A stretch of 64,000 bases of DNA from Bacillota bacterium (lineage in GTDB: Bacteria > Bacillota > Clostridia > Peptostreptococcales > Anaerovoracaceae): NCBI GenBank assembly GCA_017445315.1, contig JAFSUI010000001.1, positions 1 through 64,000 on the forward strand. The letters run 5' to 3'. Positions 16,083-26,889 of the stretch are shown here, piece by piece. The notes beneath the pieces are model-generated. The model searched no databases, had not been told where the DNA came from, and was given only the letters and a program-made list of their open reading frames with translations. The translations under genes and the position numbers were made by a program. Positions within the stretch are counted from its first letter, which is position 1; every line of letters starts with the position of its first letter.

Positions 16083-18662
16083 TTATTTATTCATTAACCA
16101 GCCTTTGATGTCGGATACTCCGCGATATTTTTCGAAGGAGTCTCCGTTAACAAGAACCAATGTCGGTGCCTGCTTTACTCCGTATTTTTCTACGAGTTCC
16201 TTCTCCTCGTTTGCGTTGAGTGCCTGGTACTGGATGCCGGCCTTCTCAAGGAGTGCTCCTGCTGCTTTGCAGTTGGGGCATGTCGGAGTTTTAAAGAGTA
16301 TTGCCTGAACCGCTCCCGCTGCTGCGCCTACTGCGGCGGCTTCTGCAGCCTTTAGTTGTTCGTCTGTTGCAATCATCGGCTCAACCGGTGCGCAGCATCC
16401 CGGTTCCATTGCGGCTTCGCGTGCTGCATCGGCGTTTGTCATCATACGGGGTGCTTCTTGTGCTGTTGCCATTGCTGCCTCAGCAACGTAGTCTGCAGGT
16501 GCAGGTGCTGCCTCTGCAAGATTTCCGCTAACAGAGACTGTTTCATGATGGTGGCTAGCCGGTGTTGGGTTTGGACCTACATGTGTAAGTACCGAATGTC
16601 CGATATTATATGTAAGTCTGTCCTTGTACTCCTGGGCTTTACCGTCGTTCCAGTTCTGAACCGGACGATAGTATCCCGTGATACGGCTATATACTTCGGT
16701 CTTTGCTCCGCAGTGCGGGCATGTATATTGCTCGCCTACCAAATATCCGTGATCCTTACATACTGAATATGTAGGTGACATTGTGTAGTATGGAAGCTTA
16801 TAGTTTTCTGCAATCTTTCTTACGAGATTTGCTGCGGCTTTCCAATCAGGAAGCTTCTCTCCGAGGAATGCGTGGAATACGGTTCCCGAAGTATAGAGTG
16901 TCTGGAGATTGTCCTGAATGTCCAGAGCGCTGAATACGTCTTCCGTATATCCTACCGGCAAATGTGAAGAGTTGGTGTAATACGGACTACCGTTCATATT
17001 TGCGGTTATGATGTTCGGGAACTCTTCCTTGTCGTGCTTGGCGAATCTATAGGTTGTAGATTCTGCCGGTGTTGCTTCAAGGTTATATAGATCGCCGTAC
17101 TCTTCCTGATAATCGGAAAGTCTTTCTCTCATATGATTGAGAACGTCTCTTGAGAACTCCTGAACGCGAGGATCTGTCATATCAGCTTTTAGCCAGCATG
17201 CATTTAATCCTGCCTCGTTCATTCCTACAAGTCCTATTGTGGAGAAGTGGTTATTGAATGTTCCCAGATATCTCTTTGTGTATGGATAGAGGCCCTGCTC
17301 CAAAAGTCCCGTAACAACTTTTCTCTTGGTAGCCAAGCTTCTTGCTGCTACATCCATAAGTCTATCCAATTTGCTATAGAAGTCTGCTTCGTCCTTTGAC
17401 TGATAAGCAAGTCTAGGCATATTGATTGTTACAACGCCGATAGAACCTGTGGATTCTCCGGAGCCGAAGAAGCCTCCGGATTTCTTTCTGAGTTCTCTTA
17501 AGTCAAGACGTAGTCTGCAGCACATGGATCTTACATCGCTTGGCTCCATGTCGGAGTTGATGTAGTTTGAGAAGTACGGTGTTCCGTATTTTGCTGTCAT
17601 TTCAAAGAGCAGCTTGTTGTTCTCTGTCTCGTCCCAGTTGAAATCTCTTGTTATAGAATATGTAGGAATCGGATACTGGAATCCTCGGCCGTTTGCATCG
17701 CCCTCGATCATAACTTCAAGGAATGCCTTGTTAACCATATCCATTTCCTTCTGGCAGTCGCCGTAGGTGAAGTCCATATCTTTTCCGCCTACGATAGCAG
17801 CCAGGTTCTTAAGGTCGTTTGGAACTGTCCAGTCCAAAGTTACATTGGTGAACGGAGCCTGCGTTCCCCATCTTGACGGTGTGTTTACGCCGTAGATGAA
17901 GGACTGGATGCACTGCTTAACCTCCTTATATGTAAGATTATCTACTCTTACAAATGGAGCAAGGTAGGTATCAAAGGAAGAAAATGCCTGTGCGCCTGCC
18001 CATTCGTTCTGCATGATACCGAGGAAGTTAACCATCTGGTTGCAAAGTGTAGAAAGGTGGCTGGCCGGTGAAGATGTAATCTTTCCCGGAACTCCGCCAA
18101 GACCTTCCTGAATAAGTTGCTTAAGACTCCATCCTGCGCAGTAGCCGCCCAAGAATGAAAGATCGTGAAGATGGATATCACACTTTCTGTGTGCTTCTGC
18201 GATTTCTTCATCATAGACTTCACTGAGCCAATAGTTGGCTGTGATAGCGCCTGAGTTTGAAAGAATAAGTCCGCCGATAGAATAGTTAACTGTGGAGTTC
18301 TCTTTTACTCGCCAGTCATTTGCATCTAGATAATCATCTACAAGATCCTTATAGTTAAGAAGTGCAGAGTTTACGTTACGAATTTTTTCTCTCTGACGAC
18401 GATAAAGGATGTATGCTTTTGCTACATCTGCATAACCGGATTCAGAAAGAACTTTTTCTACGCTGTCCTGAATTTCTTCTACGGTTATCTTTCCGTCATG
18501 GATTTTATTTTCGTAATCTGATGTTACGTGAAGTGAAATAAGATCTATTACACTTGGATGATACTGTTTGCCAATAGCATCGAATGCTTTTGTGATTGCT
18601 GAGCTGATTTTATCGATGTGAAAATCAACTACTTTGCCATCTCTTTTTACTACTTGATACAT
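16083..18662 (-). CDS. nrdD: Class III anaerobic ribonucleotide reductase fused to a C-terminal redoxin domain
   Basis: An 859-residue glycyl-radical enzyme that reduces ribonucleoside triphosphates without oxygen. Residues 1-95 form an ATP-cone. Catalytic cysteines are visible in GGYCAGWSLKQL and in SMCCRLRLDLREL. The zinc site is VCKDHG...CPHCG, and the radical glycine lies in RITGYYRPVQNWNDGK. Normal NrdD proteins end shortly after this. Here an Ala-rich linker of about 70 residues is followed by a redoxin domain of about 75 residues (ILFKTPTCPNCKAAGALLEK, later GVKQAPTLVLV) with a CPNC active site. This suggests an enzyme reduced by a thiol system rather than only by formate. NrdG lies upstream on the same strand and TrxB downstream. 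Confidence 0.95.
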   Translation of the reverse strand: MYQVVKRDGKVVDFHIDKISSAITKAFDAIGKQYHPSVIDLISLHVTSDYENKIHDGKITVEEIQDSVEKVLSESGYADVAKAYILYRRQREKIRNVNSALLNYKDLVDDYLDANDWRVKENSTVNYSIGGLILSNSGAITANYWLSEVYDEEIAEAHRKCDIHLHDLSFLGGYCAGWSLKQLIQEGLGGVPGKITSSPASHLSTLCNQMVNFLGIMQNEWAGAQAFSSFDTYLAPFVRVDNLTYKEVKQCIQSFIYGVNTPSRWGTQAPFTNVTLDWTVPNDLKNLAAIVGGKDMDFTYGDCQKEMDMVNKAFLEVMIEGDANGRGFQYPIPTYSITRDFNWDETENNKLLFEMTAKYGTPYFSNYINSDMEPSDVRSMCCRLRLDLRELRKKSGGFFGSGESTGSIGVVTINMPRLAYQSKDEADFYSKLDRLMDVAARSLATKRKVVTGLLEQGLYPYTKRYLGTFNNHFSTIGLVGMNEAGLNACWLKADMTDPRVQEFSRDVLNHMRERLSDYQEEYGDLYNLEATPAESTTYRFAKHDKEEFPNIITANMNGSPYYTNSSHLPVGYTEDVFSALDIQDNLQTLYTSGTVFHAFLGEKLPDWKAAANLVRKIAENYKLPYYTMSPTYSVCKDHGYLVGEQYTCPHCGAKTEVYSRITGYYRPVQNWNDGKAQEYKDRLTYNIGHSVLTHVGPNPTPASHHHETVSVSGNLAEAAPAPADYVAEAAMATAQEAPRMMTNADAAREAAMEPGCCAPVEPMIATDEQLKAAEAAAVGAAAGAVQAILFKTPTCPNCKAAGALLEKAGIQYQALNANEEKELVEKYGVKQAPTLVLVNGDSFEKYRGVSDIKGWLMNK

Positions 18663-18747
18663 AAGTCCCCTCTCTTAATAATTATTAGGTACGTGCTATA
18701 GATTGTTAATATATATCCCTAAAACGACTGGTTTTTGGGGTGAATAA

Positions 18748-18770
18748 AAGGGGCAATGCCCCTTGAGTTT
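18748..18770. terminator. Bidirectional hairpin upstream of nrdD
   Basis: AAGGGG and CCCCTT form a stem with T-rich flanks on both strands (minus: TTTTATT, plus: GAGTTTT). On the minus strand it lies about 85 bases before nrdD and could end the nrdG transcript or attenuate nrdD. The remaining bases 18771-18978 show no other feature I can support. Confidence 0.55.
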
Positions 18771-18978
18771 TCATATTTCGTTGTAACTTGGGTTGTTTGG
18801 AAGACGCATGAACTGCGCTTTGAACATCTCCTGCACCCCTTTTGAAATCTCGTTTGAGAGCCGAGATTTTTGGTGCAAAATCATATTAGCACTTCGGTAT
18901 CAGTCCGTCAATATCTTGTGGCGAAATTTTTCAAAAAAACTATATCTTGTGGATTTTCGGTTTACAAGAAAACGTCTT

Positions 18979-19187
18979 ATGGATATCGCCAAAGTCAGTC
19001 TATACATTGTCTTTTCTCTCTTCGTCGCCCGCAATTGTTTACTCGACAACATTGAACCTTTGGAAGATTGCTCGAAAGGCTTCGCCTCGAGCCAACTTCA
19101 CAAAGGTTCTTCATTGTCATCGTACAATTGCAAAGGCTCCTCAGAAAGGCCAAAGACAATATATATTCCTCGACTTTGGCGATATGC
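18979..19187. repeat. Long palindromic element B
   Basis: A near-complete imperfect hairpin of 209 bases. The outer arms ATATCGCCAAAGTC (from 18983) and its complement GACTTTGGCGATAT are perfect. TATACATTGTCTTT pairs with AAAGACAATATATA, GCAATTGT with ACAATTGC, and GAACCTTTG with CAAAGGTTC around a tip CTCGAAAGGCTTCGCCTCGAG. The central part, about 85 bases, is nearly identical to 49182-49267, while the outer arms differ but remain self-complementary. Confidence 0.88.
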
Positions 19188-19199
19188 TTTTACTTTCCT

Positions 19200-19901
19200 T
19201 TAATCGATATCGACACCGCGTATCGCAGCAAAGTTAACAAACTCTTTTGCGATATCACGATACCTAATCATCTCTTCTGCAGTAGGTGCACTTAAGCTGT
19301 GATCCGGAACCGCATCCCTATCGGTAAATCCTTGAAGGAAATAATTCTTTGCTCCGCCAATCCATTCTCCGATTTCACGGAAATCATTTTCGTCGTGATA
19401 CTGACTGATAACTGTTGTGCGGAATTCGTAATCGATGTCGCTGTTAAGAAGAAGCGAGATGCTCTCTCTGACATTGGCGAGGTTAAATGTTTCATCAAGC
19501 CCTATCGTCACAGCGTATTTTTTCGGCGAGTTTTTTATATCCATCGCGACATAAGCGACAAGTTTTTCATCCAAAAGTTTTTTAAGAACGTCGGGATGGT
19601 TACCGTTGGTGTCAAGCTTAACGGGATAACCCGCATCGTTAATCTTTTTTATGAATTCAGGAAGGTCTGGTCTCAGGCAAGGTTCTCCCCCGGTAATGGC
19701 CACGCCGTCAAGAAGCCCGTGCCTCTTATCCAAGAACTCAAAGAACTCCTCTTCACTCATGGCGGCAGGCATTACGCCTTCCACAAGTTCGTAATTATGA
19801 CAAAACTGGCATCTAAAATCGCATCCGCCAAGGAATACCGTGCAAGCCACGTGCTCCGGGAAGTCGAGAAGTGTCATTTTTTGTAGTCCCTGTATATTCA
19901 T
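19200..19901 (-). CDS. nrdG: Anaerobic ribonucleotide reductase activase (radical SAM)
   Basis: A 233-residue radical-SAM protein that generates the glycyl radical on NrdD. The cluster motif CDFRCQFCHN (CxxxCxxC) is near residue 27, followed by ITGGEPCLRPDLPEF, the GGEP motif that binds S-adenosylmethionine. The length and the start NIQGLQKMTLLDFPEHVACTVF are typical of the longer NrdG2/TIGR02495 subgroup rather than the short E. coli form. It precedes nrdD on the same strand, separated by element B and a hairpin. The next upstream gene (DUF4037) ends 14 bases before its start codon, so it could be cotranscribed with that pair. Confidence 0.92.
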   Translation of the reverse strand: MNIQGLQKMTLLDFPEHVACTVFLGGCDFRCQFCHNYELVEGVMPAAMSEEEFFEFLDKRHGLLDGVAITGGEPCLRPDLPEFIKKINDAGYPVKLDTNGNHPDVLKKLLDEKLVAYVAMDIKNSPKKYAVTIGLDETFNLANVRESISLLLNSDIDYEFRTTVISQYHDENDFREIGEWIGGAKNYFLQGFTDRDAVPDHSLSAPTAEEMIRYRDIAKEFVNFAAIRGVDID

Positions 19902-19915
19902 TTCAATCCTTTCCG

Positions 19916-20866
19916 TTATATAGCGGCTAGCACGTGCATATTCCGGAGGTCGGAATCCGCGATTCCGTCGTTTACAGAATATGCATGCTTCTCTAGGTCG
20001 CCGCAGTTAGCCTTTGTTAGGCTCCGGTCAATCAGCTCGTCGATTATGTCGGCTGCAATTCCTTCAATCACGTCGTATTTATCGCTCGCCAGTTCGCCCT
20101 CATTATCTGTCGTAATCAGATATTCCAAAAGCTCTGCCGTGAGCGAGAGCTTTGGGAGATTTCGCATTGCGCGGAAGCTCCATTTATAGAATGGTTCATA
20201 AGCCCCATTCAATAGAAAAACTGCCGACATCGTGTTTTTAGCAAATTCTATCGCCGCGAGCTGCGCTGCTGCGTTTTCTCCGTGCTGGATGCAGCGCGTA
20301 TAGTTGTACTGCCCCGACTGCGCCATCAAAAGCAGATGACCCGCCAGTTTTTTCTTCATTATGTCGTCCGGATAGAATTTTAGTACTTCGCGGATGCGAG
20401 TAATCTCGCCCGTTCCGTCAAAGAAAATCTCTCCGTTTGTCGCTTCAGCAAGTGCATATGAAGGAGTCGCAAGCCATGATGCTCCGCCTCCTACCTTTAC
20501 CTCTTCATAAAGCGCTCCGACCTTTTCCTTAAAGAACTCCTCTGCACGTATGACTCCGCGACGATTTCCTCCTACAGGTGAAAGATTCGGCCGCGTAACA
20601 CCCATGAACTCCTTGGGAAGCGCGGCGTAGGCACGTTCAAGTGCGAACTCTTCTTTTCTATCTACTGCTTCCTCCCCCGGAAGAAGTATCATAAATCCCG
20701 GGTCAAAATCATGATCCCGAGATAATTCATCATCAAAGCCAAAGCATTCCGATCCACTTCCGAAGACGCCTGTGGCAATCTTATCCATCAGCTCCGGAAA
20801 CTTCTCTTTTAACATCGGCTCACCAAACTCTTTGTAATAAGCCCTAGATATTTCAAGCCCTTTCAT
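19916..20866 (-). CDS. DUF4037 nucleotidyltransferase-fold protein
   Basis: A 316-residue protein. The start region holds a nucleotidyltransferase-like motif, GVFGSGSECFGFDDELSRDHD, with the GS and two aspartates expected of the fold. The rest matches DUF4037 (AGHLLLMAQSGQYNYTRC, NTMSAVFLLNGAYEPFYKWSFRAM). The substrate is not known to me; related proteins are found next to tetratricopeptide proteins in many Firmicutes, as here. The upstream TPR gene ends about 40 bases before the start, so the pair is probably cotranscribed. The ATG follows GGAAAGG. Confidence 0.8.
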   Translation of the reverse strand: MKGLEISRAYYKEFGEPMLKEKFPELMDKIATGVFGSGSECFGFDDELSRDHDFDPGFMILLPGEEAVDRKEEFALERAYAALPKEFMGVTRPNLSPVGGNRRGVIRAEEFFKEKVGALYEEVKVGGGASWLATPSYALAEATNGEIFFDGTGEITRIREVLKFYPDDIMKKKLAGHLLLMAQSGQYNYTRCIQHGENAAAQLAAIEFAKNTMSAVFLLNGAYEPFYKWSFRAMRNLPKLSLTAELLEYLITTDNEGELASDKYDVIEGIAADIIDELIDRSLTKANCGDLEKHAYSVNDGIADSDLRNMHVLAAI

Positions 20867-20908
20867 GGAAACCTTTCCTTTGTTAGGCGCATGCCACCAT
20901 ACATGCGA

Positions 20909-21715
20909 CTACCCTCTCTCATATAATTTCTTTGATCTTTCTTTTAAATCTTCAGCGACTAAAAAATAGCCATAATATTCAAAACTCGGTGCGCACTTCT
21001 CGCAGACGAATGCGTAGTATCCATCCCTCGGAACGCTCGGTGTATCAAGAAGCATTTGTGCCTCTTCAACGAGCTCGTTAATTCTCGACTCGCCAGCTTC
21101 GATACCATCTCTCATTTCAATCACGTTTGCGCGGTTTAGACAAGTGATCGCCTGCTCAAGCACTCCATTCGGCGCATACGCCATGCGCTCCATAGCTTTG
21201 TCGTAAAGCGCTTCCGCCTCATCAAATTTCCCAAGCGCCGCACACGTAAGCGCCATATTGTTGTATAGCCCTCCGAGAAGTTCTGGCGGAGTACCATCGA
21301 TTGCCTCGTAAACCGCGCGAGCCTTTTCAAACAGCTCAAGCGATTTCTCGTTTTCCTGAAACGCATTGTATGCTGTCGCGATATTAACGTAGGTAGTGCC
21401 TGCGCTTATGCTCCCGCCGTATTCGAGCTCGCCGAGAAGTCTAATCGCATCATCGGCACTTTCAAAAGCTCCTTCGCGATTCCCGACCTTTCTGTAGTGC
21501 CCAACAAGTTCATTTCTAATCATCAGCTGACCCCTAAGGTCGCCAAGCATGCGGGCTTCTTCGAGCCAGTATTTTAAATGCCTCTCCACGCCATCATAGT
21601 CGCGGCGACTCATATAGTCATCTACTTTTTCGCGAATTCGCTGCTGTGGCACAGACCCTTTTGGGCCGTTTGCCGCACCGATTCCGCCTGCTATATTTTC
21701 AGGATTCCACCCCAT
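20909..21715 (-). CDS. Tetratricopeptide repeat protein
   Basis: A 268-residue, apparently soluble protein. After about 50 residues of lead-in there are about five TPR-like helical pairs, for example AFESADDAIRLLGELEY, AYNAFQENEKSLELFEKARA and LGKFDEAEALYDKAMERM. There is no signal peptide or catalytic motif. TPR proteins scaffold partners, and its conserved position before the DUF4037 protein suggests that the two act together, but no function is established here. The start ATG follows AAAGGAGTA. Confidence 0.8.
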   Translation of the reverse strand: MGWNPENIAGGIGAANGPKGSVPQQRIREKVDDYMSRRDYDGVERHLKYWLEEARMLGDLRGQLMIRNELVGHYRKVGNREGAFESADDAIRLLGELEYGGSISAGTTYVNIATAYNAFQENEKSLELFEKARAVYEAIDGTPPELLGGLYNNMALTCAALGKFDEAEALYDKAMERMAYAPNGVLEQAITCLNRANVIEMRDGIEAGESRINELVEEAQMLLDTPSVPRDGYYAFVCEKCAPSFEYYGYFLVAEDLKERSKKLYERG

Positions 21716-21863
21716 AAATACTCCTTTGGTTTAGCACCAATGCTCGACACCTTAACAAAAGTCGGTACCAGTTAATATACCCCGCTAATTTCATTCTAAC
21801 CCTTCAAAAGCATTTATATTTTCTGTCTCTCGTCCTCATGAATAATGCGGGCGTCATCATTCT

Positions 21864-22004
21864 TTACGCTTCGCTTCCGAGAAGACCTATCTCCTCTGCA
21901 TAGGGCTTCATTCCCGCAATGCAGATTTCCACGACATCACGAAGCTCCATTCCGAGCATCTCGCAGCCCTGCATAATGACATCTCTGTCACAGCCGGCAG
22001 CAAA
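21864..22004 (-). pseudogene. C-terminal remnant of an HD-domain hydrolase
   Basis: A minus-strand frame of 46 codons ending in a stop reads FAAGCDRDVIMQGCEMLG followed by MELRDVV and IAGMKPYAEE. This matches the C-terminal end of a common Firmicute HD-domain phosphohydrolase (FAAGC...GAEMLG). A stop codon lies just upstream in the same frame, and the HD core is absent. It sits directly after corA, as if a deletion or rearrangement had joined the two. The rest of 21716-22038 holds nothing else that I recognise. Confidence 0.7.
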
Positions 22005-22038
22005 CCTTTAACAGATAGTATTCCCGCCCTTTCTTCGT

Positions 22039-22962
22039 CTATAGCCATTTTTTCTTTTTGAAAAGAATCAGGCAAAAGATTACGACTGCGACACTCACCA
22101 AAATTACAACAGGATATCCCCAGCGCCATTCAAACTCCGGCATATATTTAAAGTTCATACCGTACCAGCCCGCGATAAGGGTGAGCGGCATGAATATTGT
22201 AGTTACAACGGTTAGGAGCGTCATGATTCTATTCTGACGGACATCAAGCTGCACGTTATATAAATCTCTCACCTGCATTGTGTGATCACGAAGAGAGACT
22301 GCAGAATCATGTCTTCTTGCCATAAGATTCATAAATAAATGAATATATCTCATATTCTCTTCTTCAAAAAATCCGTTCTCGTTCTCCTCAAACTCTTGCG
22401 TCATGTCTATAATCTGCTCATAGTGAACGAGAAGCTCTCTAATGTCACCCCTGATCTCATTAACCCTTACAAGATTTGTTCCGTCCTGATCTGCAATAAT
22501 CGCATCCTCAATTTGATTTAGTTCTTCTTCATATTTTTCCATGAGCATCAAATCTTTATCCACAATCAGTTCCAGAAAGTCATATAAAAAACGCTCAAGG
22601 CTCGGCTTGCGCCAACGCTTTGTTCTGCGAATTGCATCAACCATCTCCTCGGCCTTACCGCTATCGTCAATAAAAACTATGCCCTTTTCGTCAAGTGCAA
22701 AAGCAAATCTCGCATCGTTTTCTTTGATGTTACTGCGATCGGGGATTAAAAAAGTTCCTGTAAGCGAATCGTAGTTTACCTCCACCTTTGTGTTGTGAAT
22801 GTTTCCAACGTCAGGTTCTAGTTCTATTCCCATATCAAAGAGCTCGCGCTCTTTTTCCCATTCAGGCGTTGTGAGGATTGAGACGTATTGATAATTGGGC
22901 TGGCTATGCAGTTCTTCCGCCGTACAAGGCTTTATGGTTTCTTCTAAAAGATAGTTCTTCAT
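22039..22962 (-). CDS. corA: CorA-family divalent cation transporter
   Basis: A 307-residue CorA-type channel for magnesium, possibly also cobalt or nickel. The large N-terminal cytoplasmic domain is followed by a long helix and two transmembrane segments at residues 245-300. The signature GMN is in GWYGMNFKYMPE after the first segment. The positively charged tail KKKKWL is typical. Length is normal. It starts at the ATG after AAAAAGGAAGATG. It has a separate transcription unit next to gdhA, with its own upstream spacer. A cobalt role would fit the cobalamin operon nearby, but the sequence cannot discriminate between metals. Confidence 0.9.
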   Translation of the reverse strand: MKNYLLEETIKPCTAEELHSQPNYQYVSILTTPEWEKERELFDMGIELEPDVGNIHNTKVEVNYDSLTGTFLIPDRSNIKENDARFAFALDEKGIVFIDDSGKAEEMVDAIRRTKRWRKPSLERFLYDFLELIVDKDLMLMEKYEEELNQIEDAIIADQDGTNLVRVNEIRGDIRELLVHYEQIIDMTQEFEENENGFFEEENMRYIHLFMNLMARRHDSAVSLRDHTMQVRDLYNVQLDVRQNRIMTLLTVVTTIFMPLTLIAGWYGMNFKYMPEFEWRWGYPVVILVSVAVVIFCLILFKKKKWL

Positions 22963-23130
22963 ACTTCATCTTCCTTTTTTTCTGGAAAAAATGCTAGGTA
23001 TTGCAAACATTGCTATAAGACGATGCCTTCTCTATGCAGTGACCAATCGTATGACCAAAAGAAATCTTTTGTTCATGGTGTTCACATGCTTTCTTTCTTA
23101 CGTAGATTTATTATAGCATTTTTCGACAAA

Positions 23131-23155
23131 ACAAAAAGCCGAGCGGGGCCCGACT
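23131..23155 (-). terminator. Intrinsic terminator after gdhA
   Basis: On the minus strand AGTCGGG and CTCGGCT pair (with two wobbles) and are followed by TTTTTGTTTTG, 40-65 bases after the gdhA stop codon. Confidence 0.75.
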
Positions 23156-23196
23156 TTCTGTTTGGATAGTATTTATATGGAGCGAACATGGAGGTG

Positions 23197-25328
<2,132 letters not shown>

Positions 25329-25528
25329 TTTCTACGCCCCTCTCACCTACGTCTCGGCACTTCATCACTTTTTAACTTTGTTACTTCATCACAATAAATC
25401 AACATTTTCTCTATATATAACCACAAAAAAGCCCCGAGCGCAAGAGTTTTTTGATAATCTCGTAGGCGGAAAACTTGAGTTTAAAATTTCGGCGACTAAC
25501 CGCCGACAGGAAGCCGAGCAGGGCCCAC

Positions 25529-25568
25529 CAAAAACCCCTTTCGTCAGATTTTGTCTAACAAAAGGGGT
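25529..25568 (-). terminator. Intrinsic terminator at the end of the cobalamin operon
   Basis: On the minus strand ACCCCTTT and AAAGGGGT form a stem around a 19-base loop followed by TTTTTGG, 40 bases after the LarA-like stop codon. It separates the riboswitch-controlled genes from the cytoplasmic cbiK-like gene. The remainder of 25329-25528 has no gene. Confidence 0.8.
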
Positions 25569-25608
25569 CATTTCCATACGCGAACTCTCTCATAATGCTT
25601 AAGCATTT

Positions 25609-26889
25609 CTAATCCTTAAACTTTTCTCTGTCTATCCAAAGACCCAGTGCAGGGTTTGGGATATAATAGATTTCTTCGCCGTCTATCACGTTATATCCTT
25701 TGACCAATGTCTCGGGATTATATTTTTTTATCACTTCCTTATAGGATGCGCTTTTATAACCAACACTTTCTATTTCATCTCTTTTTATCTTATCCACACA
25801 GTATGTAATGTTGAATCTTCCGTCGCTTGATCCGTGAATAAGATGCGCTGCGGCAGACATATTTTCTCTCAGGTCTTTGCTCTCGGGACGTCCGAAAAGT
25901 TCAAGTATATTTAGTCTTCCCGTGTATCCATATTTTCGAATGAGTCTATCTATCTCCTGGTCCTCTCCAAAGCGCTCCACGCCCGGCGCAAGTATTATGA
26001 GTTCTCCTCCGTCTGCCATTGCCATCCTTGTTCGATAAACGGCTTTGTTTCCGAGCCAGGTCGTCTTGAACTCCTCCGGATCAAGATAGACCACGCATTT
26101 TTTAAAAGGCTTATCAACAAAATCTATATTAATTTCCTGCGCAAGTTCAACCGCCCTGTTGAAACACTCTCTTCCTTCGGAAATGAATAGCCCGTGAACT
26201 TTTGTCTTTCCTTTGGGCGCCGTCGTTACCGTGAGCGCATATAGTACGGGACGGTCGCTCAAGAAATGTTCTTGCGCATAGTCATAGACCTTTCTCACGG
26301 GCGTAAGGTCCTTACCCATCATCCTCTCCATTCCATAAACCGCGCCGAGCATATGAGAGGAATTAATAATCCTTGATCCACCGACTCCGACAAAGATATT
26401 CTTTGCGTGGTTTGACATTCCAACAACTTCATGCGGAACGACCTGTCCTACCGATATAATGAGGTCGTAGCTCTCATCCATGATATGCTTATTTACCTCT
26501 ACATCTATATCTTCCTCCCAAAGTCCTTCGGATATTTCTCTGACAAAGCTCTTTGGAACCACGCCGATTTTAACAACGTCGTCTCTCCAGCGATGAACGA
26601 TAAATCTTTCATGCGGAATATCTCCGAACATCTTAATGAGTTCATCTTCGTTCATGGACATATGTGTTCCGAGTGCAGGAAGTATATCTACTTCTACCTT
26701 GCGCTCTGTGAGCACATGGTAGTATTTATTTGTTATATACCCCGCATAGGAATGGAACCTCGTAAAGTCAGGAGGAACGATGAGGACGCGATTAAGATTC
26801 CTTCCTTCCAAAGAATCAATTATCGCCGTTTCTATTTCCTTATTATTTAATCCGTTTTCTTTCTTCAAAAATACATTCATACCAATCAC
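25609..26889 (-). CDS. LarA-family (lactate racemase-like) protein
   Basis: A 426-residue member of the LarA/DUF2088 family, whose founding member racemises lactate with a nickel-pincer nucleotide covalently attached to a lysine. The catalytic set is complete and spaced as in LarA: PDFTR (Asp and Arg), ALGTHMSM (His), then PHEVVGMSNHAK, giving His-x9-Lys, and sixteen residues later His in INSSH. The substrate is unknown, since many LarA homologues act on other 2-hydroxyacids. It is the last gene of the cobalamin operon. The GTG start overlaps the cobQ stop by four bases; the ATG nine bases later is an alternative. No larB, larC or larE is present here. Confidence 0.82.
   Translation of the reverse strand: MIGMNVFLKKENGLNNKEIETAIIDSLEGRNLNRVLIVPPDFTRFHSYAGYITNKYYHVLTERKVEVDILPALGTHMSMNEDELIKMFGDIPHERFIVHRWRDDVVKIGVVPKSFVREISEGLWEEDIDVEVNKHIMDESYDLIISVGQVVPHEVVGMSNHAKNIFVGVGGSRIINSSHMLGAVYGMERMMGKDLTPVRKVYDYAQEHFLSDRPVLYALTVTTAPKGKTKVHGLFISEGRECFNRAVELAQEINIDFVDKPFKKCVVYLDPEEFKTTWLGNKAVYRTRMAMADGGELIILAPGVERFGEDQEIDRLIRKYGYTGRLNILELFGRPESKDLRENMSAAAHLIHGSSDGRFNITYCVDKIKRDEIESVGYKSASYKEVIKKYNPETLVKGYNVIDGEEIYYIPNPALGLWIDREKFKD

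Noticed and set aside
25345..25528. Possible second terminator or leader RNA before the cytoplasmic cbiK-like gene
   Set aside because: A T run follows CTCGGGGC, but I could not find a convincing pairing partner; only the terminator at 25529-25568 is supported.
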